The notes: generated by a model not told the origin, from the sequence alone. DNA of 64,000 bases from GCA-2861595 sp035536185 (GCA_035536185.1 DATLOM010000008.1:62001-126000); one strand, 5' to 3'. Shown: positions 1-9,091, counted from the first letter of the stretch. A program made the numbers and translations.

Positions 1-333
1 CATCGGCGGGAGGTGGAGGCCCGCCTGAGCCTGGGCCAGACGGCCAACGCCGCGTCCCTCCCCTGGCACCGGGCCGCCCTCCGTAGCGGGATGCTGCCGA
101 TCGTCGACCAGACCAAGGTCGTCGGGCTCGTATCCCTGCCGGGCGCCATGACCGGCATGATCCTGGCCGGCGCGCCGCCGCTGGCGGCCATCCGCCTCCA
201 GCTGGTGGTGATGTACATGATCCTCGCCGGCAACGCTTTCGCCGCCGTGGTCGCCGGCGAGCTCACCCGCCGGCGCCTCTTCACCCCTTCGCACCAGCTG
301 GTGCGCAGCCTCCGCCGGCGCCGGGAGGTCTAG
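1..333 (+). CDS. FetB/YbbM-family (UPF0014) ABC transporter permease, C-terminal part
   Basis: The reading frame is open from the left edge, so the start lies outside the window; about 110 codons remain. The sequence has the hallmarks of the UPF0014/FetB family: a GMLP-I-D-x-x-K stretch, then VGLVSLPGAMTGMILAG, then a hydrophobic membrane segment ending in an arginine-rich tail. FetB works with the ATPase FetA in putative metal (iron) export. No partner ATPase is visible because the window starts here. The gene ends just before the convergent mshC. Family assignment is firm; substrate is unknown. Confidence 0.8.
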   Translation, partial: HRREVEARLSLGQTANAASLPWHRAALRSGMLPIVDQTKVVGLVSLPGAMTGMILAGAPPLAAIRLQLVVMYMILAGNAFAAVVAGELTRRRLFTPSHQLVRSLRRRREV

Positions 334-342
334 CCCAGGGAG

Positions 343-1455
343 CTACAGGGCGACGCCGAGGAGGCGGGCGGCGGCCGATACTCCCCTGCCGGCGGCGGCC
401 GCTTCGTCGATGGCGGCCAGCGCCGCCGGCGCATCGAGATCGTCGTCGAGAGCCGCCCGCACCTCGGTCAGGGCAGCCTCGCCCTCGCCCCCGGCACGCC
501 ACCTCTCGAGGCGGGCCCCCGCTTCGGCCATCAGCTCGTCGTGCCACTCCCAGGACGTGCGGTAGTGGTGGGCGAGGATGGACAGGCGTACCGCTGCTCC
601 GTCCCACTCCTTCAGGAGATCGCTCACGAACACCAGGTTGCCGAGCGACTTGGACATCTTCTCCCCGCCGAGGCGAACCATCCCGACGTGCATCCAGTGG
701 CGAACGAAGAGCTGCCCGGTGGCCGCTTCCGACTGCGCTGCCTCGCACTCGTGATGGGGGAAGATGAGGTCGGAGCCACCGCCGTGGAGGTCGATGGTCG
801 GGGCCAGCTCCCGCATGGCCAGCGCCGAGCACTCGATGTGCCAGCCGGGGCGACCGGGCCCCCACAACGACTCCCAGAACGGCTCGCCGGGAGCCGAAGG
901 CTGCCACAGGACGAAATCGAGAGGATCCCTCTTAGCCGGGTCGTCGGGGTTGCCACCCCGGCTGGCGGCCAGCTCCAGCATGGTCTCCCTGGAGTGGTGG
1001 CTCAGCTGCCCGAAGCGGGGAAAGGAGCCGACACTGAAGTACACCCCGCCGCCGGCCTCGTAGGCGTGGCCGGACTCCAGCACCATCCCGATGAACCCGA
1101 GGATGTCGGGGATGGCCGACGTGGCCCTGGGCTCGCTGAACGACGGAAGCAGCCCGAGGGCGTCCATGTTGGCGTCGAACCTGGCCATCTCCTCGGCCGC
1201 GAGGTCCAGGTAGTGGACACCCAGCTCCCGCGCCTTGCGCAGGATGTCGTCGTCGACGTCGGTGACGTTGCGCACGCAGCGGGTCTCGTGGCCGAGGTCG
1301 CGCAGGCGGCGCTGGAGGACGTCGTAGGTGACGTAGGTGGCGGCATGGCCGATGTGGGCGGCGTCGTACGGCGTGATGCCGCAGGTGTACATGCTGACGA
1401 CGGGACCGGGGCGGAAGGCGACGATCTCGCCGCGGGCGGTGTCGTGGAGGTTCAA
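343..1455 (-). CDS. mshC: L-cysteine:1D-myo-inositol 2-amino-2-deoxy-alpha-D-glucopyranoside ligase (MshC)
   Basis: A class I aminoacyl-tRNA-synthetase-like enzyme of 370 residues. MshC joins cysteine to glucosaminyl-inositol using ATP in mycothiol synthesis. It resembles CysRS but has CGITPYD near residues 25-31, where CysRS normally has CGPTVYD. HIGHA follows at 34-38 and KMSKS at 266-270. Cys25, Cys209, the HH pair near 234 and Glu238 fit the zinc/cysteine site. It is short and lacks the CysRS C-terminal anticodon region, as expected for MshC. The start is TTG, overlapping the npdG stop as TTGA, so the two are translationally coupled. A divergent CysRS is the alternative, less likely because of the ITPYD signature. 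Confidence 0.85.
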   Translation of the reverse strand: MNLHDTARGEIVAFRPGPVVSMYTCGITPYDAAHIGHAATYVTYDVLQRRLRDLGHETRCVRNVTDVDDDILRKARELGVHYLDLAAEEMARFDANMDALGLLPSFSEPRATSAIPDILGFIGMVLESGHAYEAGGGVYFSVGSFPRFGQLSHHSRETMLELAASRGGNPDDPAKRDPLDFVLWQPSAPGEPFWESLWGPGRPGWHIECSALAMRELAPTIDLHGGGSDLIFPHHECEAAQSEAATGQLFVRHWMHVGMVRLGGEKMSKSLGNLVFVSDLLKEWDGAAVRLSILAHHYRTSWEWHDELMAEAGARLERWRAGGEGEAALTEVRAALDDDLDAPAALAAIDEAAAAGRGVSAAARLLGVAL

Positions 1456-2108
1456 ATGTCGATGCCGGTGAGGCGGACCGCCGTCCGCGCCCGGTAACGG
1501 ATGTTGAGCTGGAGCAGCACGGCGGTGAGCGACTCGATGGGGCCGGCGTTGGACATCGAGCCGGCGTTCAGCGGCCGGAGATCGGGGATCATGTCAACCA
1601 GCTCGGCGGTGGCGTCGTAGGCGGCGGGATGATCGGAGCAGATGAGCACGTCGCTCTCCACCGGGTGGTCGAGGTTGGCCAGAGCACGGGCCGGGAGGTG
1701 ATGGAAGGCGGCGACCACCATCGAGTTCGGGACCGAGTGCTGGACGTGGGCGGCCACCGATCCCCGGGGCGGGACGAGGGGTTCGAAGTCGTCGCCGACC
1801 TTGGCGAGAGCGTTGGCCATGGAGATGACCACCTTGCCCTCCAGGTGCTTGGCCACGGACCCAGCGGTGGCCGCGGCCGCCTCCCAGGGTGTGGCGATTA
1901 CGACCACGTCGGCCTCGGCAGCAGCGGTGTTGTCCCCCGCCTCGACCCGAAGGGTGCGACCGGGCCACTTGGCGACGATGGCGTCGCAGGCCTCCTGGGC
2001 CCGCTCGGCGGACCGGGAGCCGAGGACGACCTCGACCCCCACCGATGCCAGTCGGGCGGCGAGGGCGCGCCCGGCCGGTCCGGTGCCTCCGACTATCCCT
2101 AGGTGCAT
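1452..2108 (-). CDS. npdG: NADPH-dependent F420 reductase
   Basis: A Rossmann-fold protein of 218 residues with an N-terminal GIVGGTGPAGRALA dinucleotide motif, then GSRS for the NADP phosphate, and the family patterns VVIATPW and SNAGPIE. It transfers hydride between NADPH and the deazaflavin F420 in the cytoplasm. ATG at 2108 is preferred over GTG at 2114 because a TAGCGT -10-like box sits seven bases before it, consistent with a leaderless transcript. It is the first gene of an npdG-mshC pair with a four-base overlap, linking two actinobacterial redox cofactors. An F420-dependent enzyme at the right edge supports F420 use. Confidence 0.88.
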   Translation of the reverse strand: MHLGIVGGTGPAGRALAARLASVGVEVVLGSRSAERAQEACDAIVAKWPGRTLRVEAGDNTAAAEADVVVIATPWEAAAATAGSVAKHLEGKVVISMANALAKVGDDFEPLVPPRGSVAAHVQHSVPNSMVVAAFHHLPARALANLDHPVESDVLICSDHPAAYDATAELVDMIPDLRPLNAGSMSNAGPIESLTAVLLQLNIRYRARTAVRLTGIDI

Positions 2109-2160
2109 CTGCACGACGCTACCGGCTGCGGTTCAGGCCCAGGATCTGCCCGTTGCGGGG

Positions 2161-3219
2161 TCAGCAGTAGCGGGCGACCGTCGGGAAAGGGTTGACCGGC
2201 CCGCCGCCACCGGGATGGATCTCGAAGTGCAGGTGCGGCGAGCTGGCGCTGGCGTTGCCGCTGCTCCCCACGTAGCCGACGACGGTACCCGCACCGACCC
2301 GGCCGGATGCGCCGCTGAGGCGGTCGAGGTGGGTGCCGAAGTAGGTGTTGCCGTCGGCCCCTGACAGGTAATACGAGATCCCTCCCCGGCTCGAGTTGTG
2401 GCCCCGCACGGTGCCGGCCACGCTGGCCACCACCGGGGTGCCCCGGCTGGCGAAGATGTCGTTCCCCTGGTGCCGGCGCCCGCCCGACCGGGGTTGGCCC
2501 CAGTCGTTGCTGAAGGCCCGGGCCCCCTGAACCGGGCAGATCCAGTCGCCTGAGCCGAGCACCCGACTTACCTCAGCCACGGACTTGTTCACGGCGGCCG
2601 AGCCGGAGCTGCGGGTCGGCCGGGCCCTGGCCGCCGCCGCCCTGGCCGCCGCCGCCTTCTCGGCCGCCACACGCGCCTCGTAGGCCTTTTGCGCGGCGGC
2701 GAGGCGGGACAGCTCGGCCGATATCCGCGTGCGCTCCTTGCGGAGCTCGCCCACCGCCTTGCGCCGGGCGTCCAGCTGTTCTCCGAGCGCCTCCCTGGTC
2801 TCTCCCAGCTCGGCCCGGGTGGCTCGGTAGCCGTCGATGGCATCCGCCTGCTGCTGGGTCACCGAACGCAGCAGGGCCTGGCCCCGCACCCTGTTGGTGA
2901 AGTCCGCCTCGCCCATCCACGACTCAGGGGCTCCGCTGCGCAGGTACTGGCGGACCGCCATCTGGCGGACCTGGTTCTCGAGGGAGGACAGGCGGGCCTT
3001 GGTCTGCTCGGCCCGCGACTCCAGCTCGACGATCCCGTCCTGAGCCCTCGCCAGGGCGCTCTCGGCCCGGCCCAGGTTGGCCGCGGCCCGGTTGGCCTTG
3101 GCCTGCACCTTGCCCAGTTCGGCCGCGGAAGGGCCCTTTTCGGCGCCCTCCGCCGGAGTGATGGATGTCGCCGCTGCGCCCAGCACCAGGGCGGCAACCG
3201 CTGTCACGGCTCGCCGCAT
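2161..3219 (-). CDS. Secreted coiled-coil M23 (LytM) peptidoglycan peptidase
   Basis: 352 residues. An N-terminal signal peptide (about 1-25, alanine-rich core) is followed by a long heptad-rich coiled coil (about 32-200) and a C-terminal M23 domain (about 225-350). The zinc-site residues are present: His250 and Asp254 in HQGND, and His329/His331 in HLHFE, with THLD at 296-299. The architecture matches EnvC/NlpD-like or RipC-like cell-wall hydrolases or hydrolase activators. Because the metal ligands are kept, it is probably an active endopeptidase acting outside the membrane. Ten bases separate its 5' end from the carbamoyltransferase stop, and TAGCGT lies eight bases before its ATG. Confidence 0.85.
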   Translation of the reverse strand: MRRAVTAVAALVLGAAATSITPAEGAEKGPSAAELGKVQAKANRAAANLGRAESALARAQDGIVELESRAEQTKARLSSLENQVRQMAVRQYLRSGAPESWMGEADFTNRVRGQALLRSVTQQQADAIDGYRATRAELGETREALGEQLDARRKAVGELRKERTRISAELSRLAAAQKAYEARVAAEKAAAARAAAARARPTRSSGSAAVNKSVAEVSRVLGSGDWICPVQGARAFSNDWGQPRSGGRRHQGNDIFASRGTPVVASVAGTVRGHNSSRGGISYYLSGADGNTYFGTHLDRLSGASGRVGAGTVVGYVGSSGNASASSPHLHFEIHPGGGGPVNPFPTVARYC

Positions 3220-3230
3220 GGCAGGTAACG

Positions 3231-4910
3231 CTACGACGGCCGGTCCTTCGTGGCCAGATAGGGACCCATCACCAGAGCGTCCATGTCGCTGCCGAGGTAG
3301 TCGGCGACGGCCTCGGCGGGACGGTGCACCATGGGTTCACCGCGCACGTTGAAGCTCGTGTTCAGGACCACCGGTACGCCGGTGAGGCGGTCGAACTCCT
3401 CGATCAGGTGATGGAACTCCTGGTTGAAGGCCCGGGTGACGCTCTGGAGGCGGCCCGTGCCGTCGACGTGGGTGACAGCTGGGATGACGTCCCGCTTCTC
3501 GGCCCGCACCGTCTGCACGTGGAGCATGAACGGGGTCGGGTAGTACGACTCGAAGTACTCGGCGCCCCGCTCGTGCAGGATGCTGGGGGCGAAGGGGCGG
3601 AAGCCCTCCCGGCGCTTGATGCGGGCGTTGACGGCGTCCTTCATCTCGGCTTTTCTCGGGTCGGCGAGGATCGAGCGGGCGCCCAGGGCGCGAGGCCCCA
3701 TCTCGGCCCTCCCCTGAAACCAGCCGACGATCTTGCCGTCGGCCAGGAGCTGGGCCGCCGCCGCCGCGGGATCGCGGACCTCTTCGAAGGCCAGCCCCTG
3801 CGCCGACAGGGCCTCAGCCTGCTCCTTGGCCCCGAAGGAGGCTCCCAGGAAGGCGTGCTCGATGCTCCAAGCCCGGGGATGCCCCAGCTCCTGGTGCCAC
3901 ACCCACAGGGCGGCGCCGAGAGCGTTGCCCGCGTCCGATGCCGCCGGCTGGACGAAGACGTGCTCGAAACCCGCCTCACGCAGCAGCCGGGTGTTCATCA
4001 CCGAGTTCAGGGCGACGCCGCCGGCCACACAGAGGTTGGTGGCGCCGGTGGCCAGCTGCAAGCCGCGGGCTACGTGCAGCGCCGCCTCCTCGATGAGGTT
4101 CTGCACGGCGAAGGCCATGTCCTCGTGGCGCTCGGTGATCTCCGACTCGGGGACCCGCGCCGGGCCGAAGCGGTCGAGGAACCGCGAAGACAGGAGCCGG
4201 CCCTCCCGCTGGTACCCGAACCAGTCGAGGTTGACCTCGAACAGCCCGTCGGGCCGGAAGTCCACCAGGTCGCGGAGCTCGGAGGTGAGCCGTTTGGTGC
4301 CGTACGGAGCCAGGCCCATGACCTTGCCCTCGTCGGCGTTCGGCCGGAACCCGAGGTACCAGGTGAGGGCGGTGTAGACCTCGCCTAGCGAATGGGGGTT
4401 GGCCACCTCGGCCATCGTCTTGATCCGGTTGCCCTCGCCGGCGTTGAGCGTGGTGGAGAGGAAGTCGCCGCCGCGGTCGAGGGTGAGGACGGCCGCCCTG
4501 TCGAACGGGCCGGGGAAGAAGGCACTGGCGGCGTGGGCCTTGTGGTGGCCCACGTGGAAGACCGGGCCCCGGTAGCCCCAGCGCCGGCGGAAGGCCTGCT
4601 CACGGAGCAGCAGGCGGCCATCGACGAAGGCCTGGGCGGCTAGGCGTTTGGGAGCAGCCCGGCGAATGGCGTCCTTGGCGCCGCGGGCGAAGTCCACGAC
4701 GGCGTCGTGGCCAAAGGCGACGCCTTCGAGCTCGCCGGCACTGATCCCCGCCTCCGCCAGGCAGAACCCGATGGCGTCGTCGGGGAAGGCCTTGGTGTGC
4801 TGATCCCGGTTGAAACGCTCCTGCTCGGCGAAGGACGCGGCGATCCCGTCGACCAGCAGGCACGCCGACGTGTCGTGGCTGAAGCAGTTGATTCCGAGGA
4901 CCGCACCCAT
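3231..4910 (-). CDS. Carbamoyltransferase, NodU/CmcH family
   Basis: 559 residues. The N-terminal Kae1-like (ASKHA) domain holds the metal-binding HHKAH motif at about 122-126 and a TLDRGGD loop. The C-terminal domain has the hallmarks GPRALGARSILADPR, GFRPFAPS and VLNTSFN. The family transfers carbamoyl from carbamoyl phosphate to hydroxyl groups, usually on sugars or natural products, through a carbamoyl-adenylate. The frame stays open to 5000, but ATG at 4910 begins the conserved MGAVLGIN and avoids overlapping the divergent DUF3048 gene; GATCAT lies six bases upstream. No biosynthetic cluster surrounds it, so the acceptor is unknown. Confidence 0.87.
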   Translation of the reverse strand: MGAVLGINCFSHDTSACLLVDGIAASFAEQERFNRDQHTKAFPDDAIGFCLAEAGISAGELEGVAFGHDAVVDFARGAKDAIRRAAPKRLAAQAFVDGRLLLREQAFRRRWGYRGPVFHVGHHKAHAASAFFPGPFDRAAVLTLDRGGDFLSTTLNAGEGNRIKTMAEVANPHSLGEVYTALTWYLGFRPNADEGKVMGLAPYGTKRLTSELRDLVDFRPDGLFEVNLDWFGYQREGRLLSSRFLDRFGPARVPESEITERHEDMAFAVQNLIEEAALHVARGLQLATGATNLCVAGGVALNSVMNTRLLREAGFEHVFVQPAASDAGNALGAALWVWHQELGHPRAWSIEHAFLGASFGAKEQAEALSAQGLAFEEVRDPAAAAAQLLADGKIVGWFQGRAEMGPRALGARSILADPRKAEMKDAVNARIKRREGFRPFAPSILHERGAEYFESYYPTPFMLHVQTVRAEKRDVIPAVTHVDGTGRLQSVTRAFNQEFHHLIEEFDRLTGVPVVLNTSFNVRGEPMVHRPAEAVADYLGSDMDALVMGPYLATKDRPS

Positions 4911-4975
4911 GGCGTCATGATCGTGGCCAGGGCCCCCGGACCGCCACCTCGGCTCGCTCCCGGCGCCGATGCGGG

Positions 4976-4981
4976 CATACT
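4976..4981 (+). promoter_or_regulatory. -10-like box CATACT, leaderless start
   Basis: CATACT is followed by exactly six bases and then the ATG at 4988, so transcription would begin at the start codon. No Shine-Dalgarno sequence is visible. One of several such sites in the window. Confidence 0.45.
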
Positions 4982-4987
4982 GCTCGG

Positions 4988-6028
4988 ATGCGCCGCTCAC
5001 CCCTGCTGGTCCTGATCACCGTCCTTTCCCTCGGCCTCGCCGCCTGTGGCGGTGGTGACGACGACGACGAGGCCGGGCCCACGACGACCGCGGCGGGGCC
5101 CACCACCACACCTCCGGGTCAGCCTGGTTTCCCCGCCGACGCCGCTCCCCTGACGGCGCTCACGCAACCCGACGCCGCTCTGCGCCAACGGGTGGCGCTG
5201 GTCGTCAAGATCGACAACGCGCCGCAGGGCCGTCCTCAGAGCGGGCTCAACCAGGCCGACATCGTCTACGTCGTGATGGTCGAGGGCGGCGTGACCCGGC
5301 TGGCCGCCGTCTTCCAGTCCACCGATGCCGACCCGGTGGGCCCGGTCCGCTCCGCCCGCTCCACCGATATCGGCTTCCTCTCCGCCCTCAACCGGCCCCT
5401 GTTCGCCTACGCCGGCACCAACGCCGACACCCAGAAGGCGGTGGCCGCCGCTCCCCTCGTCGACCTCAGCTCCGGGCCTGGCTACCGGCGCGACCCGAAG
5501 CGACCGGCGCCCTACAACCTGTTCAGCTCCACCTCGGCGCTGTACTCCCGTGCCCCGAAGGACGCCGGCCCGCCGCCCCCGCAGTTCGCCTACCGGCCGG
5601 CGAACGCACCGCTGGCCTCGGCCGGAGCGGCGCCGGCGACCAAGGCCCACGTCGTGTACAAGCGCAACGTGACGACCGACATCAACTACGAGTGGAACGG
5701 GTCGGGCTGGGCCCGCAAGCAGAACGGCACGCCCCACGTCGACGCCGCCGGCACCCTGGTGGCCCCCCCGAACGTGATCATCCAGTTCGTCACCTACAAG
5801 GACAGCGGGCTGGTGGACCGCTCGAACAGCGGGGTGCCCGAGGGCCAGCTCATCGGTGATGGCGAGGCGTGGGTGCTGAGCGACGGCAAGATCGTCAAGG
5901 GGAAGTGGGCCAAGGCCAACCCGACCGAGCCCACCCGGTTCACCGACCCGGCGGGCGCACCCATCCCACTCACCCCGGGCCGCACCTGGATCGAGCTGGC
6001 TCAGCCAGGTACCGCCACGGCCGGCTGA
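4988..6028 (+). CDS. DUF3048 (YerB-like) lipoprotein, copy 1
   Basis: 346 residues. A signal peptide ends in a LAAC lipobox (cysteine about 20), followed by an Asp-run and a Thr/Pro linker typical of membrane-anchored proteins. The rest is a DUF3048 domain: KIDN near the start, RPQSGL-x-x-ADIVY, GPVRSARSTD, and a C-terminal half containing NVIIQFV and GRTWIEL. The biochemical role of DUF3048 is not established; YerB is the Bacillus relative. It is divergent from the carbamoyltransferase and lies 38 bases before a second DUF3048 gene. A CATACT box six bases upstream suggests a leaderless start. Confidence 0.85.
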   Translation: MRRSPLLVLITVLSLGLAACGGGDDDDEAGPTTTAAGPTTTPPGQPGFPADAAPLTALTQPDAALRQRVALVVKIDNAPQGRPQSGLNQADIVYVVMVEGGVTRLAAVFQSTDADPVGPVRSARSTDIGFLSALNRPLFAYAGTNADTQKAVAAAPLVDLSSGPGYRRDPKRPAPYNLFSSTSALYSRAPKDAGPPPPQFAYRPANAPLASAGAAPATKAHVVYKRNVTTDINYEWNGSGWARKQNGTPHVDAAGTLVAPPNVIIQFVTYKDSGLVDRSNSGVPEGQLIGDGEAWVLSDGKIVKGKWAKANPTEPTRFTDPAGAPIPLTPGRTWIELAQPGTATAG

Positions 6029-6054
6029 GCTTTGGGCGGGGCACCGCCCTCTGC

Positions 6055-6060
6055 CAGAAT
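6055..6060 (+). promoter_or_regulatory. -10-like box CAGAAT, leaderless start
   Basis: CAGAAT lies exactly six bases before the ATG at 6067, in the short gap between the two DUF3048 genes. It suggests the second copy has its own leaderless transcript. Confidence 0.4.
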
Positions 6061-6066
6061 GCGGGG

Positions 6067-7128
6067 ATGCCCCTGAAGTCAACTCCCCTGCCCCGGCGCG
6101 CCCTGGCTCTGCTGGCCATGGTCGCCCTGGCGGTCCCCGCCTGCTCGAGCGACAGCGACGAGCCGTCGGCCACTCCCGGCGGCGACGGGGACAAGGGCGA
6201 GAAGCCGGTCCCCACCACGGTCGCTCCCCGGCCGGCGCCGCTCACGGGCCTGATCCTCTCGGACGGCACCATCGCCGACCGACCGGCGGTGGTGGTCAAG
6301 GTGGACAACAGCCCGTCGGCCCGCCCCCAGGCCGGCCTCGACAAGGCCGACGTGGTCATCGAGGAGAAGGTCGAGGGAGCGATCACCCGTTTCCTGGCTG
6401 TGTTCCACTCGGAGGACGCCGAGCTGGTGGGCCCGGTGCGCTCGGTGCGCTCCACCGATGCGCCCGTCGTTTCGGCCTTCGGCGGTGTCTTCGCCTTTGC
6501 CGGCGGCATCCCGCCCTTCGTAGCCATGGCCAACAGCGCGCCGGTGACGGTGATCACAGAGCAGGCCCGGCCGGACGCCTTCAAGCTGCGGGCCGACAAG
6601 CGCCGCCCGTTCAAGACCTACGCCTCCACCGAGCGGCTGCGGGGCCTGGCCGGCAGCCGATCCCAGCCACCGCCCCGGCTGTTCGAGCTGCGGGCCGAGG
6701 GCGAGCCCTTCACCCCCGCCGGCGCCGTGCCGGCCACCCACGCCACCGTCGTATTCGGTGGGCTGACGAAGTCCGACTGGGACTTCGATGTCGCCTCCAA
6801 CCAGTGGCGCCGGTCGACCAATGGCACGCCCCACGTCATCGAAGGGGGCGGCCAGCTCTCGTTCGCCAACGTCATCATCCAGCGCACGCCCTATCAGGGG
6901 ACCCGGTTCACCGACACCAGTGGGGCGAAGGTCGACGAGGCGGTGGTCGTAGGTAGCGGCGACGCGGTGATCCTCTCCGGCGGCAGCCAGGTGGCGGCGA
7001 AGTGGTCGAAGCCTTCGGCCAGTGCCGTCACCACCTACCGCGACAGCGCCGGCGCTCCGATCAAGCTGGCGCCCGGCCGCACGTGGATCTCCCTCCCACC
7101 GACGGCCGCGGCCATCACCGTTCGCTGA
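6067..7128 (+). CDS. DUF3048 (YerB-like) lipoprotein, copy 2
   Basis: 353 residues and a clear paralogue of the preceding gene: a signal peptide ending in a PAC lipobox (cysteine about 24), an acidic/Pro linker, KVDN, RPQAGLDKADVVIEE, GPVRSVRSTD, NVIIQ and GRTWISL. The frame is open upstream to 5869 inside copy 1, but the signal peptide fixes the start at 6067. Clear divergence between the copies in the central region suggests an old duplication with specialisation. Molecular function is unknown. It ends 31 bases before the convergent aldehyde dehydrogenase. Confidence 0.85.
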   Translation: MPLKSTPLPRRALALLAMVALAVPACSSDSDEPSATPGGDGDKGEKPVPTTVAPRPAPLTGLILSDGTIADRPAVVVKVDNSPSARPQAGLDKADVVIEEKVEGAITRFLAVFHSEDAELVGPVRSVRSTDAPVVSAFGGVFAFAGGIPPFVAMANSAPVTVITEQARPDAFKLRADKRRPFKTYASTERLRGLAGSRSQPPPRLFELRAEGEPFTPAGAVPATHATVVFGGLTKSDWDFDVASNQWRRSTNGTPHVIEGGGQLSFANVIIQRTPYQGTRFTDTSGAKVDEAVVVGSGDAVILSGGSQVAAKWSKPSASAVTTYRDSAGAPIKLAPGRTWISLPPTAAAITVR

Positions 7129-7159
7129 GCGGTCGGCGGCGCGCAGACTTCCCGCAGGC

Positions 7160-8623
7160 CTACAGCTGGAGCGCCTTGGTCGTCATGAACTCCTCGACGC
7201 CGTGGCGCCCGAGCTCCCGGCCGTGGCCGGACTGCTTGAAGCCGCCGAAGGGCGCCAGCGGGTTGAAGGCCCCGCCGTTGACCGCCACCTGGCCGCTGCG
7301 GAGCCGCCGGGCCACCCTCTGAGCCCGCTCGGCGTCGGCTGACCACACGGCGCCGGAGAGCCCGAAGGCCGTGCCATTGGCGATGGCCACGGCGTCCTCC
7401 TCGGAGTCATAGGGGATCATGGCCAGCACGGGCCCGAAGATCTCCTCCTGGGCGATGGACATCCGCGGATCGACATCGGAGAAGATGGTCGGTCGCACGA
7501 ACCATCCCCGCTCCTGACCTTCGGGGGCGCCCGATCCGCCGGCGACCAGGCGGGCGCCATCGGCGAGCCCCTGCTCGATGAAGTCCCACACCCGCCGGCG
7601 CTGGCGCTCGGACACCAGCGGGCCCAGCCGTGTCGTCGGCTCGAAAGGGTCACCGGGGGTGTACTGGCCGGCGGCGGCGGCGGCCAGCGCCTCGGCCTCC
7701 TCCAGCCGACCGCGTGGGACGAGCATCCGCGTGAGCGCAGAACAGGTCTGTCCGGAGTTGAGGAAGGCGCCGGTCACGCCGGCGGAAACGGCACTGGGCA
7801 GGTCCGCGTCGTCGAGGATCACCGTCGCCGACTTCCCGCCCAGCTCCAGGGCCACGGGCTTCACCGATGCCGCCGCCAGCTCGGTCACCCGGCGCCCTGT
7901 CGCGACCGAACCGGTGAAGGAGACGAGGTCGACCTCGGGGTGGACGACCAGCGCCTCGCCGACCTCCGGACCGGTCCCGGAGACGAGGTTGAAGACGCCC
8001 GGCGGGAGCCCGACCTCATGGACCACGTCGGCGAGGATAAATGCGCTCAACGGCGCCAGCTCGCTCGGCTTGGCGACCATCGTGCAGCCGGCGGCCAGAG
8101 CCGGCGCGACCTTGGCCGCCAGCTGGTGGAGCGGGTAGTTCCAGGGAGTGATGCCGGCCACCACGCCCACCGGCTCCAGCAGCACGAGCGAGTTCCCCAC
8201 CCGCTCCTCGAAGGTGATCTCGGCGAGGATCTGGGGCATGACGCTGAAGGTCATGACGGGCAGCCCCCCGTGCACCAGGGCGGAGAAGTTGACCGGCGTC
8301 CCGACCTCCTCGGCCACGACGGCGGCAATGTCGGCGATACGTTCCTGAAGGCCGGCGCCGATGGCGGCGAGGTAGCGCCCTCTCTCCGCGGGGGGCGTGG
8401 CGCTCCAGTCCTCGAAGGCGGCCCGGGCGGCGCGAACGGCGGCGTCGGCGTCGGCGGCCGCACCCTCCGGGACCGAGCCCGTCGCTTCCTCGGTGGCCGG
8501 GTTGAAAACCTCGATGTGGGTGCCGGGCTTGGAGGCGGCCGCCCACGTCCCGTCGATGTACAGGCGGTCGCGATGGCGGATGGACGGGGCGTCTGAGCCC
8601 GCGCCGGCCCCGGCGCCGGCCAC
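7160..8623 (-). CDS. NAD(P)-dependent aldehyde dehydrogenase
   Basis: 487 residues with a complete ALDH superfamily core: TPWNYP (Asn162), AKPSE (Lys185), FTGS about 236-239, ELGGKS with general base Glu260, NSGQTC with catalytic Cys294, EEIFGPV, and the C-terminal PFGGFKQSGHGRE-like segment. It oxidises an aldehyde to an acid in the cytoplasm; substrate is undetermined. The start is GTG with an Ala/Gly-rich N-terminus. It lies three bases after the SRPBCC gene stop, so the two are probably one transcript. The pairing could mean oxidation of a hydrophobic aldehyde, but that is inference. Confidence 0.9.
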   Translation of the reverse strand: MAGAGAGAGSDAPSIRHRDRLYIDGTWAAASKPGTHIEVFNPATEEATGSVPEGAAADADAAVRAARAAFEDWSATPPAERGRYLAAIGAGLQERIADIAAVVAEEVGTPVNFSALVHGGLPVMTFSVMPQILAEITFEERVGNSLVLLEPVGVVAGITPWNYPLHQLAAKVAPALAAGCTMVAKPSELAPLSAFILADVVHEVGLPPGVFNLVSGTGPEVGEALVVHPEVDLVSFTGSVATGRRVTELAAASVKPVALELGGKSATVILDDADLPSAVSAGVTGAFLNSGQTCSALTRMLVPRGRLEEAEALAAAAAGQYTPGDPFEPTTRLGPLVSERQRRRVWDFIEQGLADGARLVAGGSGAPEGQERGWFVRPTIFSDVDPRMSIAQEEIFGPVLAMIPYDSEEDAVAIANGTAFGLSGAVWSADAERAQRVARRLRSGQVAVNGGAFNPLAPFGGFKQSGHGRELGRHGVEEFMTTKALQL

Positions 8624-8626
8624 GGC

Positions 8627-9079
8627 TCAGGCCCCAGCAGCCGTGGTGAGGCGCTCCTCCAGGCGCGCCCCGGCCCGGCGGACCTCCTCACGGAGAAGGG
8701 ACTCGACACCGGGGACGCTGAGGTTGCCTCCGTAGTGGAGGTCCATGGTGAACAGCGACCCGGACCCGCTCACCTCCACCTCGGCCACGAGAACCCATGG
8801 CGAATGTTCCTCTCCGTCGTGCTCCATCCGCTCGAACCGGGCCAGCTTCGGGGTGACCTTCTCGGTGCGCACCATCCGCACCCGCTTGGTCTTCTTGAAC
8901 GGGCCGATGACGATGCCCAGGTCCACCATCCACGCCGGGCCAGGATCCTCGTCGTGGGGGGCGGCCGGCTCGGCTCCGTGAACGAGACCGAGCCACTCCG
9001 GGTAGGTCCCCAGGTCGATCAGCTCGGCGAAGACACGCTGCGGATCGGCGGTGAGGGGGGCAGAGGCGGTGAAGTCCAC
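8627..9079 (-). CDS. SRPBCC/START-like (polyketide cyclase/CoxG-type) protein
   Basis: 150 residues. The N-terminal pattern, with an alternating beta strand, then PQRVFAELIDLGTYPEW, is characteristic of the SRPBCC ligand-binding fold. Later strands (KRVRMVRTEKV, RFERME) and a C-terminal helix fit too. Members bind hydrophobic ligands and serve as cyclases, lipid carriers or accessory proteins. The start is GTG, with TAGGAT exactly six bases upstream, consistent with leaderless translation. It is the first gene of a pair with the aldehyde dehydrogenase. Ligand unknown. Confidence 0.75.
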   Translation of the reverse strand: MDFTASAPLTADPQRVFAELIDLGTYPEWLGLVHGAEPAAPHDEDPGPAWMVDLGIVIGPFKKTKRVRMVRTEKVTPKLARFERMEHDGEEHSPWVLVAEVEVSGSGSLFTMDLHYGGNLSVPGVESLLREEVRRAGARLEERLTTAAGA

Positions 9080-9085
9080 GGCCGG

Positions 9086-9091
9086 ATCCTA
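9086..9091 (-). promoter_or_regulatory. -10-like box TAGGAT, leaderless start
   Basis: On the minus strand TAGGAT is followed by six bases (CCGGCC) and the GTG at 9079. This matches a -10 element positioned for a transcript starting at the start codon. Confidence 0.5.
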
